Assembly: GCA_035610365.1 (NCBI GenBank)
Contig: CM069432.1
Coordinates: 127,420,255-127,484,254 of the forward strand
DNA: 64,000 nucleotides
Source: Aquatica leii
Taxonomy: Eukaryota > Arthropoda > Insecta > Coleoptera > Lampyridae
Direction of reading: 5' to 3'
The position numbers and the translations under genes were made by a program. Under the pieces are notes generated by a model, which was not told the origin of the DNA, ran no database searches, and saw only the letters and a program-made list of their open reading frames with translations. Positions 1 to 11,460 of the stretch are shown piece after piece. Each line of letters starts with the position of its first letter. The stretch's first letter is position 1.

Positions 1-1980
1 GTTCTTAACTGTCATAAATGCTAATTTTTGAGAGATTTTAAGACTTTGGGGGCTTCGTAGTCTGTTCGAACAATAAAATGTATTCAACTCGTACCTTTCT
101 AAATTGGGCGTTTTTTCTTCTCCGGTTTAAAATGTCTACTTTGAAAAAAAATGCCCAATTTACACAGAAACTCGTTAAATAAATAACTATTGTCCACTTC
201 AAAACGTTTGATTTTCGCTAACAAAGGTCAAAGTGTAACGAACAATTAATTCATAGAAAAATATTACAACTGTGGTTGTTGTTGTGCTTTGTAAATACTT
301 CCTACAGTAATGGTGATGATAGTTGCACGTATAATAACAACAATACTGTAATCCGATATTAGTTCACACTTCTGGTATTATTATGGTGTAGATAATAAAA
401 TTTAGATACAAAAAGTTTCAAGGAATTTGGTTTAATGCTAGTGTCGTTATATTTTATCTAGTCTGTAAGATTAGTATATCGTTTTTTGTATTATTCATTT
501 GGCAACGTCAATAAAACGATAACACTAAACCAATAACGATTATTTTTCTTTGTTTGGTGATTATTTTGATAATTTTTAACGCTTAAAATTTGCGTATTTT
601 CAAAATTTTTAGTACTTCAAATTCCTGACAATAGCTATCATTTATTAAAACAAAACTTGCACAAATAATGTTTTATTTCAAAATTTCTTGAGAATCGGTT
701 ATATATGTTATCAAAGGGGGAAAAACCATGCCATATGCGCATTGTTTGAAAACGTTCCGCTAGAAGTGAGCGAGAGGGATATTGCGTGCTGAGTAGCTTG
801 CCTTGTCTATCTAATAGTGATGTGACTGTGATTTCCCGCTCCGTAAAAAGAAAAGGACAGAAACCATATCAGAAGCTAAGAAGCTTGTAAAATGTGGTAA
901 AACCTTGAACGCATTATGAGATATACGCATTTCTAACAAGCCTTAGCATTTACAATTGCTAAATCGGACGATATGTGATTGTTAAAAATTTCAAATATGA
1001 ATAAGCAATTAGGTAAATTAATAGAAAAAGTACAGGAAATAATTCTGATGAATTTTTTCTTACAAGCTTCTTATAATACAGTTTTTTCAAAGTTATCAAA
1101 TTTATCTTGTGTACTAAGATAAAGCGTTGACATTTCTTCAGTCAACGCATAAAGTGAGAAATGTGAGAATGTTTATATTTATTTAATCGTAAGATAATGT
1201 CATTATCTTTGTATATGAGCAAGTTTAGCGTTTTCAAGGTTAACTAATTGTAAATAAGCGACACAAAGAACAGTAACGACTGTTCTTAAGAATATCTTAT
1301 CATCTATAATTTTTTTGTGTAATTTTTAGAAAGAAACAAATATTAATAAAAAAAAACGTACACACGCTTCAATTTTTTATATAAGAATGCTCTTACAGTT
1401 ACAGTAAAACAACAACGCCAATCGCTAACAATAACATAATACACTAATACAATACATAATCTTTAGAAAAATAATGACGCAAGTGTATCGGTACCAAATG
1501 TCTCAAGCGTCGAAAACCGAGCGCTTAGATCAAACAATAACTAGGAAAATGTGACAAAATTTCGTACACGTGTTAAGCCAATGAGTAACGGTATACGTGC
1601 AGTTGAAACGGTTGAAATGTATACGACAGTCGAAAACTAGCTGTTGTAAGTTATTTTTTTAGAACATACTATAAATAGGGCACTTCTTAGAAAAAAGCAG
1701 AAGAGTTTTTGCTATGTAAAATCGGGACAAAATCAAATAACAAGTTTGATCACAAAAAATTAAATCATATGTCGGTTTTTTTCAAAAAAGAACGTAAGGG
1801 GTTAACGTCACGGGTTAACGTACTTCACTAAAATGCATTTCAACCATATTCTCTACATCAGCTCTATCTTAACTAAAGAATTCATGACAATGATAAAATA
1901 AAAAAACGTTGAAGTAATTTAGTAAAAAAAAGCTTTAATCAAAATATAAAAAACTTGACAAAAAACATACATTGTATTAT
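1..1980. other. AT-rich stretch, no gene recognised
   Basis: No coding frame or repeat could be identified. A slightly GC-richer pocket lies at about 725-850. A TATA-like CTATAAATAG sits near 1668-1677, but no reading frame or exon follows it. Confidence 0.5.
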
Positions 1981-2029
1981 GCAAAATATGATCTTATTTA
2001 AAATTGATTTTAGTATTTAATCGGTCAAC

Positions 2030-2656
2030 CCTTGTTTTGATGACTAGTTGACATCTCTTAGGCATGGAGTTCACCAGTTTTCCCAGTTTGTCTCTTGTGA
2101 TACAGTAATGCCAGGTGTCAATTAGAGATTCCATGAAAGTGACCTTTGTCGTTGGTTTTTATCTCGATATGATTTTTGATATTCTGTTACACAAGTTTTC
2201 GATGGAATTCAGGTCGGGAGATTGCATTGGCCAGTCTAATCTGTTAATTCCATCCACCTCCATCTATTATTTAATTAGCTTTGCTCTATGACAAGGTACG
2301 TTGAAACTTGAAACTGAAAGCTTTCTTCGCCAAACAAATCTTTTCCACTTTGCAGCATTTTATTCTGTAGTACTTCGATGTATTTGGTGGCATTCATTGT
2401 TCCAGAGATGATATGCAGCCTCGGGAGGAGATGCCACCAAATAATACTTTTTGCCACTAATCTGTGGTACGCTTTAGATGTTCCTTTGCCCATTTGAAAC
2501 GGTTCAGCTTTTGCTTTTCGGAAAGCAATGGTTTCTTTTGTGCTTTACACCCTCTCAATTCAAAACTAATCAGTTTTCTCCTCATAGTGGAAGTGCATAC
2601 ACTTATACCTGTAGCTTCACTCCATATGTTTGCTAATTGGGTAGAATTGAGACTTT
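2030..2656 (-). pseudogene. Tc1-like transposase, copy A (3' part)
   Basis: This is the C-terminal half of a Tc1/mariner DDE transposase, which would cut and paste its own element. On the minus strand the frames read SLNSTQLANIWSEATGISV, then RLHIISGTMNATKYIEVLQN, then LDWPMQSPDLNSIENL, the last being the third catalytic motif of the family. Tandem stop codons (TAA TAG near 2263-2268) and frameshifts break it, so it is dead. It is closely similar to copy B at 3798-4629. Homology stops abruptly near 2656, where a hAT fragment takes over; the 5' flank of the copy resumes at 3620. The family is clear; the exact element ends are not. Confidence 0.85.
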
Positions 2657-2734
2657 TTAATGATCCGAACTACTGCAGAATGGTTACATTTTACTACTGA
2701 CGTATGGATTGTAATATTTTTTCGAGTTCCTTCA

Positions 2735-3165
2735 AAATCAAAAAAAGTTTTTTAAGATTCCAATAATTGGTAATATTCCTTCAACAGCAGGAAATAGACT
2801 CAACCATTGCGTCTTAGTATTTTTTAGCATACCTTGATATTCAACAGCTGGTGTGTTCTTATAGTCTACGTGTAGAATGATTACACAACGTATAGATAAT
2901 GTGCAAAACACCCACGCCAACAATCGTCTAATATTTTCTTAAACAGATTAAATAAATTTCCAGTTTCGTTACGTTACGAGCCAGTCTACCAAAATGTGTA
3001 CCGATGTTGTCTCGAGAACACATACGAACTTTTGGCGCAAGGTTATTCAATTTAAGTGCTTTTAGTATGTAGTTTGTAATAGTTTTAAAGGTTTCATTTT
3101 TTAAAACATCACATTTTAGCAACCCTGTTTTGATCGCTTGATTTTGAAAGTATTTTTGCTACGAT
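2735..3165 (-). pseudogene. hAT-type transposase fragment nested in Tc1 copy A
   Basis: Two minus-strand frames belong to the middle of a hAT (ZMYM/SCAND3-like) transposase. About 3165-2930 gives LKNETFKTITNYIL and then DNIGTHFGR, matching the family's NETS-TITNYI and DNTNTNFGG motifs. After a frameshift near 2930, residues C-AH-L and then KTQWLSLFPAVEGIL match the conserved TRWLSL-PA-ERIL segment. The BED zinc finger and C-terminal dimerisation domain are not seen. Stops and a frameshift make it a relic. Its position between the two halves of Tc1 copy A suggests insertion into it, although hAT termini and an 8-bp duplication could not be found. Confidence 0.75.
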
Positions 3166-3619
3166 CAGAAAAATTTCAATCTATTTTTTATTGTTGGAAT
3201 CAGTACTAACGCTTATATATATATGATACTTAATGCAAACTTTCTATTTAATGCGAAAAAATGATGTTAATAATTACGTCAGGTTTAGTTGGACTGGAAT
3301 TTTTGCGGAATATTTGAGTTTTTAAGATTTTTTGTACAAAGCTCTATGCACTGTATTATACGAATGGTACTACTTGACTACATGACAAGCCGATGAAAAT
3401 TCTGACTAAATTCTTTTTGATCTCTCCTTACACTATGTGCAACCGAAACGAAAGCACTACAAAATAATTTAAAATGTTAAGTGTATTGTATTTAAGAATC
3501 CAATATTTAAACAAAAATACGAAATTAACAAAGTAACGGACAAAAATCAGCTAACAACTTAAATATTTTGATTACTCGCATACCGTATTGTATTTCATGT
3601 TCATTTCTTTCTTTTTTTA

Positions 3620-3797
3620 TCAAAACATTCTTCAATTGGTTGCAGCCTTTGTTTCCATTATAAATTGGAGCCAAAATATTTATACTGGGTCCTACAAAAG
3701 TGTGAGTGGAATGAGACGTGATGAGACTGAACTTTGGTGGCAGGGTCATGTTTATTAACAAAATGCAATATATATTAACTTCAATTGATTATACAGC
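3620..3797 (-). repeat. 5' flank of Tc1 copy A, direct repeat of 4626-4804
   Basis: These roughly 178 bases repeat at 4626-4804 in the same orientation with only scattered changes. In copy B this segment lies just upstream of the transposase start codon and runs to the end of the element. Here it is followed at once by the 3' end of copy B, so the two elements are joined head to tail with no spacer. Confidence 0.8.
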
Positions 3798-4629
3798 ATG
3801 TTTTGAAGACTATTTGACATCTCTTGGGCATGAAATTCACCAGTTTTCCTAGTTCGTCTCTTGTGATACAGTGATTCTAGGCGTCAATTAGAGATTCCAT
3901 GAGAATGACCTTTGTCGTTGGCTTTTTTCTCGATATGATTTTTGATATTCTGTTACACAAGTTTTCGATGGAATTCAGGTCGGGAGATTGCACTGGCTAG
4001 TGCAATCTGTTAATTTCATTGACCTCCATCCATGATTTAACAAGCTTTGCTCTATGGCAAGGTGCGTTGTCTTCTTGAAACTGAAAGCTTTCTTCGCCAA
4101 ACAAATCTTCTTCACTTTGCAGCTTTTTATTCTGTAGTACTTCGATGTATTTAGTGGCATTCATCGTTCCAGAGATGATATGCAGCCTCGGGAGGAGATG
4201 CAACCACAAATGATAACTGAGGTTGGAAGCTTAATTGTTGGACGTGTTTACAGCATAATTATTGATGTTAAAAGTTGATTCATCAACAAATAATACTTTT
4301 TGCCACTAATCTGTGGTACACTTTAGATGTTCCTTTGCCCATTTCAAACGGTTCAGCTTTTGCTTCTCGGAAATCAATGGTTTCTTCCGTGCTTTACACC
4401 CTCTCAATCCAAAACTAATCAGTTTTCTCCTCATAGTGGAATTGCATACACTTATACTTGTAGCTTCACTCCACATGTTTGTTAATTGGGCAGAATTGAG
4501 ACCTCTATCTGAAAAGCTTGTTCGTCTTAAGACAGCATCATCTCTAACGTAGGTTTCCTTTGGTCGCCAACTACGCGATTTGTTGTCGATTTTTCCAAAC
4601 ACAACATACTTTTTAATGTTAAATGGCAT
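3798..4629 (-). pseudogene. Tc1-like transposase, copy B
   Basis: This is a near full-length Tc1-like transposase relic on the minus strand. The ATG at 4629 opens a 107-codon frame holding the second helix-turn-helix region of the Tc1 DNA-binding domain (RSWRPKETYVRDDAVLRRTS). A frame shift leads into WQKVLFVDESTF with the first catalytic Asp, then FQEDNAPCHRAK with the second, then PVQSPDLNSIENL with the third. In-frame stops follow NTSNN and replace the Asp-Trp before PVQSPDLN, where copy A still reads LDWP. The first DNA-binding subdomain is short or absent. Inactive. Confidence 0.87.
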
Positions 4630-4805
4630 TCTTCAATTGATTGCAGCATTTATTTCCATTATAAATTGGAGCCAAAATATTTATATTCGGCCCTACAAAA
4701 GTGTGAGTGAAATGAGACGTGATGAGACTGAACTTTGGTGGCAAGGTCATGTTTGTTAACGAAATGCAATATGTATTAACTTCAATTAATTATACAGCAT
4801 GTTGT
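4626..4805 (-). repeat. 5' flank of Tc1 copy B
   Basis: Non-coding leader and terminal region of copy B. It is nearly identical to 3620-3797. The repeated end sequence is ATTATACAGCATGTT; after it the two loci diverge, which marks the element boundary near 4805. Confidence 0.7.
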
Positions 4806-6943
4806 ATACAATGATGCTTCTATTTCTTCAATAAAGCTTTTTTTACTAATATTCAAAAATTTAAAGAATGGATCGAGAATTCCGAACTTGTGCAACTGTA
4901 ATCACTCTACAATCAACTATAATGTAACAACAAAAAACTCATAAGTAAATAATCAAATCACCAAGCTGAACAAAAATTTTAAATAGCGAGAGAAGATTTC
5001 AATTTAAAACCCTCGGTAATTTGAATATTTGCACAATAAGCAAAACAGAATTATTGTTTTTATGTTGATTATAAATATATATTCACTTTGATTTTCTTAA
5101 GAATAAAGTATAGAATAAAATATTGATTTATTGTGAAGCTTAGTATAAATTCCTGAAAAAAATCGATTATTGAAAACATCGATTATTTTGCTCTCGATTT
5201 GACTCTGGGTCCGTTTTTAAAAGTTCGATAAAAAAAGGCCACCCTACTTCTGGTACACCTTCCAAATTTAGTGTCAATCGAAGATTTTTCTTATAAATTC
5301 AGTTTGAATTTCTTCCCTGACATCGCATACATGCTTTTGTTTCTTTTTTGTTATTTATTTTAAATTTTGTAAGAAAACATTTTTTTCCTTCTAAATGGCA
5401 CATCTTCTGTAGCTTCAGCGACATTTCACATTAGAGCCATAATATTAATTTGTAAATGCAATATATTATTACATTCCTTTTTTAATATACACTAACTAAA
5501 CTTTTTACCTTGAAATATACAAAAGTCGTTTCTATAAATGTAATTTTAGTAAACATTTGAAAGTTTTTCAGGTTGCTTAAATGATAGCAATACTTTATTA
5601 TGTTTGCATTTATTTAAAGTAATTTTAGCACTTTTGTACATATCTATCAGAATATAATCGACATTAAACGATTACAAAAACTAATAGCAATTACAAACAT
5701 TTTAGAAAATTTTAATCATAAAAAAATGACTGTTATCTATGTCGCAAAATATGATTGTATTTTATGGACTACAGTGCTATTATTTTTAACGTAATTTTCA
5801 TATTTTACGTAGTTATATAAAATTTAATAATTCAAGGCTACAAATTTTTTTCGGCAAAATAATCGTCTTATATAGAAGATGGATAACATAAAATGCATTA
5901 GAGTAAACTAAAATTCTCCCAGACCTTGATATAATAATATACTATAAAATTAATATTGTTAATCATATAGGCAACATGTAATGTAATTTAAATTTTAATA
6001 AAAATCAAGGCTGTCTGTCAAGTATACAACCAACCTTGTTGATAATATTTTAATTTGATTTAGAAACCCTAAGTACTATGTGACCCGCAACACAGACATA
6101 GCAAAGACAAATACCCAGAAACTATGATCTGCACTAGATGTCTCTGAACGGTCGTAATAGTACCGGCTTTATATATAATTGGACTTATAATTTTGGGTGG
6201 CACTATTACGCCGGTGCAGTAGTTCCGTTTTTGTCGCAACAATGACCGTTTTATATATAAAAGTTCGCAATAGTTCCGCTGTTACATACATATATATATA
6301 TATATATATAATAAAAATCTGTTTTAATACTACCCTAACAAAGACATTCTACATCACTTTTTTATAGTATGGATTGTAGTTGTAAACATACGAAATATCA
6401 AAACATAATTTTAAAATAACGTTGTAATATATGTAAAAACGGCTTTTGGTTTTATTATATTTAAATGGTTATTTTGGTTCTTAAGTGTTTTTCCATGTAA
6501 ACAATAGATTTTTTGTGCTTCCGTCCGTTTTGACGTCATTTACAGGCATCATAATCGGCCGGAAATGTTACTTTTTCGGCCTAGGCCGGTAAAGTGTAGT
6601 AGAATTTTATAACTAAAAGTTGGCACTAGTAATCATTAATTAATTAAACGTCATCTGTCAATGTGTCAAATTTATTAACATACACCATTATCCGTGTTGT
6701 TGTTTAGAGTAGCACTAACAAAAAAATTTTTAAACAAATATAACAAATTTGTTTATATCTTACAATTGCTAAAAACAACAATGGTTTTATTTTTGTATAA
6801 GTAAAATTGTAATAATATTATGTAATTGTCAAATTAATTTCAAAAACAATTGTGTTACGTCATTACAGGTTTCAGTTTTATCAACATATGTTATTAAATT
6901 TTATTAAAAATCAATACTGTAAAGGTCAGCACAAAAAATGTTG
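4806..6943. other. AT-rich stretch with microsatellite
   Basis: No gene recognised. An (AT)n run lies at 6291-6311. Around 6140-6280 short copies of a CCG...TTATATATAA motif and inverted CGTAATAGT/ACTATTACG words suggest a decayed repeat, which I cannot assign. Confidence 0.5.
6291..6311. repeat. (AT)n microsatellite
   Basis: About ten uninterrupted AT dinucleotides, preceded by ACATACAT. Confidence 0.9.
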
Positions 6944-7020
6944 TGTATCACATGTCCTAAAAGTATTTTGCGAGTATTCGCTCATACTCGCAAAATAGTA
7001 CTTTCTGGACTAGTGATACA
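6944..7020. repeat. Imperfect inverted repeat (hairpin, arms about 34 bp)
   Basis: The left arm at 6944-6976 pairs with the right arm at 6985-7020 around a loop of about 8 bases. The innermost part (ATTTTGCGAGTA against TACTCGCAAAAT) and the outer GTATCAC/GTGATAC pair well. It looks like a tiny foldback element; no duplication of the target was seen. Confidence 0.75.
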
Positions 7021-7329
7021 AATAACTATTTTTCTTATTATAACTCTAAATCTATATGTAATTGATTTTAATTTTTGATTATTTTACATCCTAAAAATCT
7101 ATTTGCGTATATATTACACAAGAGTAAAATTCAATTGACATGTGTTTGAATTTTTTTTACGTAGTAAATGCTTCTAGTCTATGTTTAATGTAATAGATTT
7201 AATAAAAAGTTAATTTGTTTTCAACAGCAATACCATTATTGTGCGCCGATGGACAATAACCGATAAGGTGATAATACCCAAAACAAACTAAAGCGAGTAG
7301 TGACTGGTCAATATCCCTACAAAGCTTTG

Positions 7330-7625
7330 ACTATGCATGACCACCAGCTTGTTTAGTCCCGCTGACAGTTTGTGTCCTAGAATTCCGTTAGTTAGCAGTC
7401 AAACTCGCGGATTTAATATGTCTGTTTGATCAGTGCCTTGCGGTGCTAGTTCACACAGACAATGCTTGACCACTAGCTGCGCTGACGGTTTGTGCCTTAA
7501 AATTTTCTGGTTAAGTCCGCAGACTAGTCTTGACTACTACTTTACACTACTTGCTCACGTATTCGATGCTCAACCGCTAGCTTGCTCACGTAAATAGCAC
7601 GCAGGCGCTTGTGTCCTAAAGCTTA
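7330..7625. repeat. Degenerate tandem repeat, three units
   Basis: Related words recur near 7334, 7460 and 7565: ATGC-TGACCAC-AGCT or ATGCTCAACCGCTAGCTTG, each followed by GCTGAC or CTCACG and then (C/G)TTTGTG-CCT. The spacing is about 105-130 bases. The block is richer in G and C than its surroundings. No coding content. Confidence 0.5.
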
Positions 7626-8815
7626 TGCTACAACTAATGATTGCCAAAACAAACAACAAAGGTTTTATAAATAACAGTCAACTACACCAGCAAATTTGTA
7701 ATGGATCTAATAATAATAAAATTAGATTTACAGCTTTTTTGCCAATCTTTACAATTAAAACTGTATATTGCTGGTATGGTTTTGTTATTAACTAGTATAT
7801 TGTTTTTTCAAATACATTTAAGTTGTTATTTTATAATAGACAAACATACATTAAAAACACACAACAAAAAGCGTAGACTGTAGAAAAAATATACCCCTTA
7901 TAATTGCCTACCAATTAGTAAAAGTTCAGCTGTTTTCTAATTAATTTTGACGTCAAACTAGTATTTTCTAGTCAAATTATACAACCTATATTTACGTTAT
8001 TTAATAAACTATTACTTTTAATTAACAAAACTATAGATATTACTATTTAAATAAAAGAAAACAAGTTACTTACATACAACATAATTGTTTTATTGTTAGC
8101 TTTGTGGTTCTTTTTACGTTAGATAACAATAAATTAACGTTCGGCATTTTTTATTTTAATATTGCACAAGTTACAGATAAACAATAAAACCATTTACTAG
8201 TGACTAAACAAAAATGTTTATCAATTTTTATCAAGCTAATTACGTCTTAATTTTATTGTTTTTGTGACGTACTAAACAATACATTTTTAGTTGTCACCGC
8301 CATCACATTTTGTTTATGGTACATTTTTAAAGATTGTAGATTTGAATTTAATTGAAAAAGTACATGTGTGTTACAATTTTATTCATGTAATTTCTAAAAT
8401 TAACGCAAGTCACATTCTTTAAAATGATCTGTTGTTAATATGCAAGGTATACATATAACATGTTTTGATCATAAAATAATAACTACCGTTATTGTTTTCC
8501 ATTGTTATTGCAAAAACGTTACCAAAATAATTTTTGAAACATTCATATTAAAAATAAAAGATTCCAAACAATACTACTTGAAAAACTTAGAATTTTTATA
8601 CTTTATTCACTTACAGTATTTCACATGAAATGATAACTTACTCAATGATGTCAATACTATTGTATTATTACGTGTAAAAGACAAATTAAATTGCAAAATA
8701 ATGATCATAATTCCAATACTTAAACAAAAGTGTGTTTAAAAACTTAAATTAGTTTTTAGATAGCAATGAAAAGATTTATTATGTTAATTATAAATAATTT
8801 AAAAACAAATAGAAC
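7626..8815. other. AT-rich stretch, nothing recognised
   Basis: Two open frames of about 60 codons (7701-7883, 8440-8628) have the composition of random AT-rich sequence and match nothing I know. Confidence 0.5.
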
Positions 8816-9264
8816 AAGATCAATTAATTAAAAAGTGTTTGATGGCAGAGCCATCTCATAGTATAAATTTACTATGTGATTAAAATTAACTGTAGATAGC
8901 TATAAACGATGGTAAATACGTTGAGTTAGTTTGACACCCGCGAAATTCAAAATAAGCTTTGAAAAATTCGTCGGGATAAAACCACAACGTAATATAAGCT
9001 ATAAGGGGCGTCAATGCAATTGTGGGAACAACATTAGAATGTATCTCCTACTACTGATGAGCCCCAAAAGGACGAAACAGCTGTCTAGTAGTTCACTCTG
9101 GTGGCGTTTACACAATTGCATTGACATTGCTCACCCCCAATGTCCTTTTACGTTGTGGTTTTATCCCGACGAATTTTTCAAAGCTTATTTTGAATTTCGC
9201 GGGTGTTAAACTAACTCAACGTATTTACTATCGTTTATAGCTATCTACAGTTAAGATCAATTAA
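8816..9264 (+). mobile_element. Foldback element with hammerhead ribozyme, flanked by 12-bp direct repeats
   Basis: AAGATCAATTAA occurs at 8816-8827 and again at 9253-9264, a perfect 12-bp direct repeat consistent with a target-site duplication. Inside, the left end carries two small hairpins (GATGGC-AGA-GCCATC at 8839-8853, CATAGTA...TACTATG at 8857-8876). A long inverted repeat follows, with arms 8886-9025 and 9111-9254. The arms match closely except for about 25 bases near the loop end. The loop is a hammerhead ribozyme. No coding capacity is evident. It resembles ribozyme-bearing non-autonomous retroelements (retrozymes, Penelope-associated repeats), but the long foldback is unusual for these. 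Confidence 0.75.
9045..9094 (+). ncRNA. Type I hammerhead ribozyme
   Basis: All core elements of the self-cleaving hammerhead are present in order: CTGATGA at 9054-9060, CGAAA at 9073-9077 and the cleavage triplet GTC at 9083-9085. Stem I pairs CTACTA (9048-9053) with TAGTAG (9086-9091), six perfect pairs, and continues outward into the element's long inverted repeat. Stem II is GCCC/GGAC with loop CAAAA and one C-A mismatch (9062/9072), where known ribozymes have U-A. Stem III is CAGCTG with no loop, a self-complementary form known from animal hammerheads thought to cut as dimers. Cleavage is expected after C9085. Confidence 0.85.
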
Positions 9265-10700
9265 CTTTTACTAAATCATATTGAATTTCATTTTTGTTAA
9301 ACTACATTCTTGGATATTTAATGTTTTTTCTCTTCTTGTATCGTTATTTATATTAAATTTTTTTATTGTATAACAATGTGTTAACTCTACGTTTATACTA
9401 TTTACATATGTTTGTTTATACATATTATTATTTACTACATTAAATGATATAAAATCATTATAGCGACCAAATTTAATATAAAGTAGTCCGTAAATATTAG
9501 AAATTTCGACTAAATGTTGGTAAAAGACAAATTTGTTTTAAACTATTTTTACACAAAAAAATATTTAAAATTATATTTAAACAATATAACATTTAAAATA
9601 TATCAATAATGTGAACTATTAAAGTGAATTGTATGTAGAGTAAACTTTAAATTAAAAAAATTAATTGAAAGTATTGAATCAATCAATAATATTAAATAAA
9701 ACTTTTATGAAGAAACCAACTTATCGTTACTATTTATTCTAAGAATATATTATGCAAAAACAAAAAAAAAGTACAACGCTCTTGTAACGTTGATTCCCGC
9801 AAGCGCACCATAGTGGCGTTATACCAGTCGTCTCCACGTCGTGCTTTCGAAAGCTCGTTTGTTAAAGCTTGTGCATATTTCTAACTTAAACGTATTATGC
9901 TGACAACTAAAATTTAGTAAAGTGTTTGAATTATTGTTATATTACTAGGTTTTTAAAAGTTCAATTACTTTATTACACAAAATCCTAATCCAAGTAAAAT
10001 ACTTCATTAATATTTATGTTAAACGTTTATCAATAATAGTAAAACGCTTAAAAGCAATGGTTTTTCATAACATAATTTATATTGAATTACAAAATAGTTA
10101 TGTTATATTAGAAAATGTTTAAACTTTAAATAAAATCTTAAATTTGTAAAATCACACAAGTGTATAAACTTTAGTTTGTGCAGAATTAATTAAATGTTAA
10201 CATACTAATTAAAACTATAACTTAATGAAAGTTAATAATTTGAAATTAATAAGAAATAAATATTAATTTAGTGTTGCTGCGCAGTGTATAAAACTTGTTG
10301 TGTACAAAATGTTTATCTTATGTGTATTTATTGTTTTGATATACATTCTTTGTCAGACAAACATAATTTAAAATTAAAACGTAATAGAAAATATGATTGA
10401 TTATATCAATGTTTAAATTAAACTGTCTATTGTCACAAAATTAAAAAAAAAAATATTATATTAATTTAATACGTGGTATTGTAGCTTTTTTATATTACAA
10501 ATATATTTTCTATTCTATTCTATGGTAAAATAATGAAGATACAAATTTTGTATTATTAAGTACTATTTAGACGTTTTACAAACCAACAAAGAAATTGCAC
10601 ATCAACTTAAGGTTTCCATCTAGTTTTTGGTTTTATTGTAATATTTCTGAACGTTGTGCATATTATCAATTAACTCTAATTTGAGAAATGTAGATTAAAA
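9265..10700. other. AT-rich stretch with one GC-rich pocket
   Basis: No gene recognised. A pocket at about 9776-9860 is clearly richer in G and C (it includes GCGCACCATAGTGGCG) but shows no reading frame or known motif. Confidence 0.5.
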
Positions 10701-10711
10701 ACAAATTAACA

Positions 10712-10719
10712 TATAAAAG
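10712..10719 (+). promoter_or_regulatory. Probable TATA box
   Basis: TATAAAAG lies 79 bases before the ATG of the exon at 10798. A start of transcription about 30 bases downstream would give a leader of roughly 55 bases. No clear initiator was seen. Confidence 0.45.
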
Positions 10720-10797
10720 CAAAGTAACCAGTTATGACACAAACTAAATTAAAATTCTGGTAAAAATCAAAGTGTGTTAAAGAAAGGTCGCTTTAAA

Positions 10798-10888
10798 ATG
10801 AAGATTCACCAGCAGCCGATCAAATTGCTGTTTCTTATCTCTACCACGGCTATGTTTGTTGTTGGAGATTACCATTTTACACATGCAG
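10798..10888 (+). CDS. Probable first coding exon, secreted or membrane protein
   Basis: The ATG at 10798 stands in a good insect start context (TTTAAAATGA). It encodes 30 residues plus one base: a short polar start (MKIHQQPIK), a hydrophobic run (LLFLISTTAMFVV) and a polar end in THA. It stops at a textbook donor, CAG|GTAAGAA, leaving a phase-1 junction. That is typical of a signal-peptide exon joined to a secreted or type I membrane protein; a type II Golgi enzyme anchor is also possible. The codons are much richer in G and C than the flanks. I found no convincing next exon on this strand, so the intron must be long or the call wrong. Family unknown. Confidence 0.55.
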
Positions 10889-11460
10889 GTAAGAATTTAT
10901 TTTACTTTGTATTATACTTATTAAAGATATAAAACTTATTTATATAAATGGATTACGGATTATACGCAAAAAATACTAAGTATTTTCTGAATGATATAAA
11001 AAATACTATTTAAAATAGGACAAATTTATATTTGCATGTTAAAAGCTTCTCAAGGAGTTTTCTGCAAAGTGATTTATGCACGGTATAAAAAATAATAACG
11101 AAGCGTAAAAAATTCTGGGGCTGTGCAAGTGTCGTCGTGAAGGATAAAAGAATTTAAAAATATTAGACAACTTTAGTACATATTTTAGCCAAAACAAAAA
11201 AACTTATATATCTGTTGTATATTTAATTTTACAATAAATAATCAAATACAAATGTTTGTACTTTATATATGTTAAATCACATTAAATTTAAAATCAATTA
11301 AATGTTTAGTAAAAATGTATGTTTAAACAGTGTTATTAATTGATTACCTAAAATAAAATTTGTATCACTGCGTGATTTAAAAATTTTAAATTTAATTTAA
11401 AATTGTAAATTAAAAATTACAATTTATAAGCATTGACTGTTTTGTAATGTATTAATTTAA
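10889..11460. other. AT-rich stretch, possibly intron
   Basis: It begins with the GTAAGAA donor of the preceding exon. Nothing else is recognised before the transposon at 11461. Confidence 0.4.

Noticed and set aside
1668..1677. TATA-like sequence CTATAAATAG
   Set aside because: No start codon with a frame longer than a few codons follows within a reasonable distance.
8931..9209. 92-codon open frame on the plus strand
   Set aside because: It runs through both arms of the foldback and the hammerhead ribozyme; the frame is a by-product of a structured RNA sequence.
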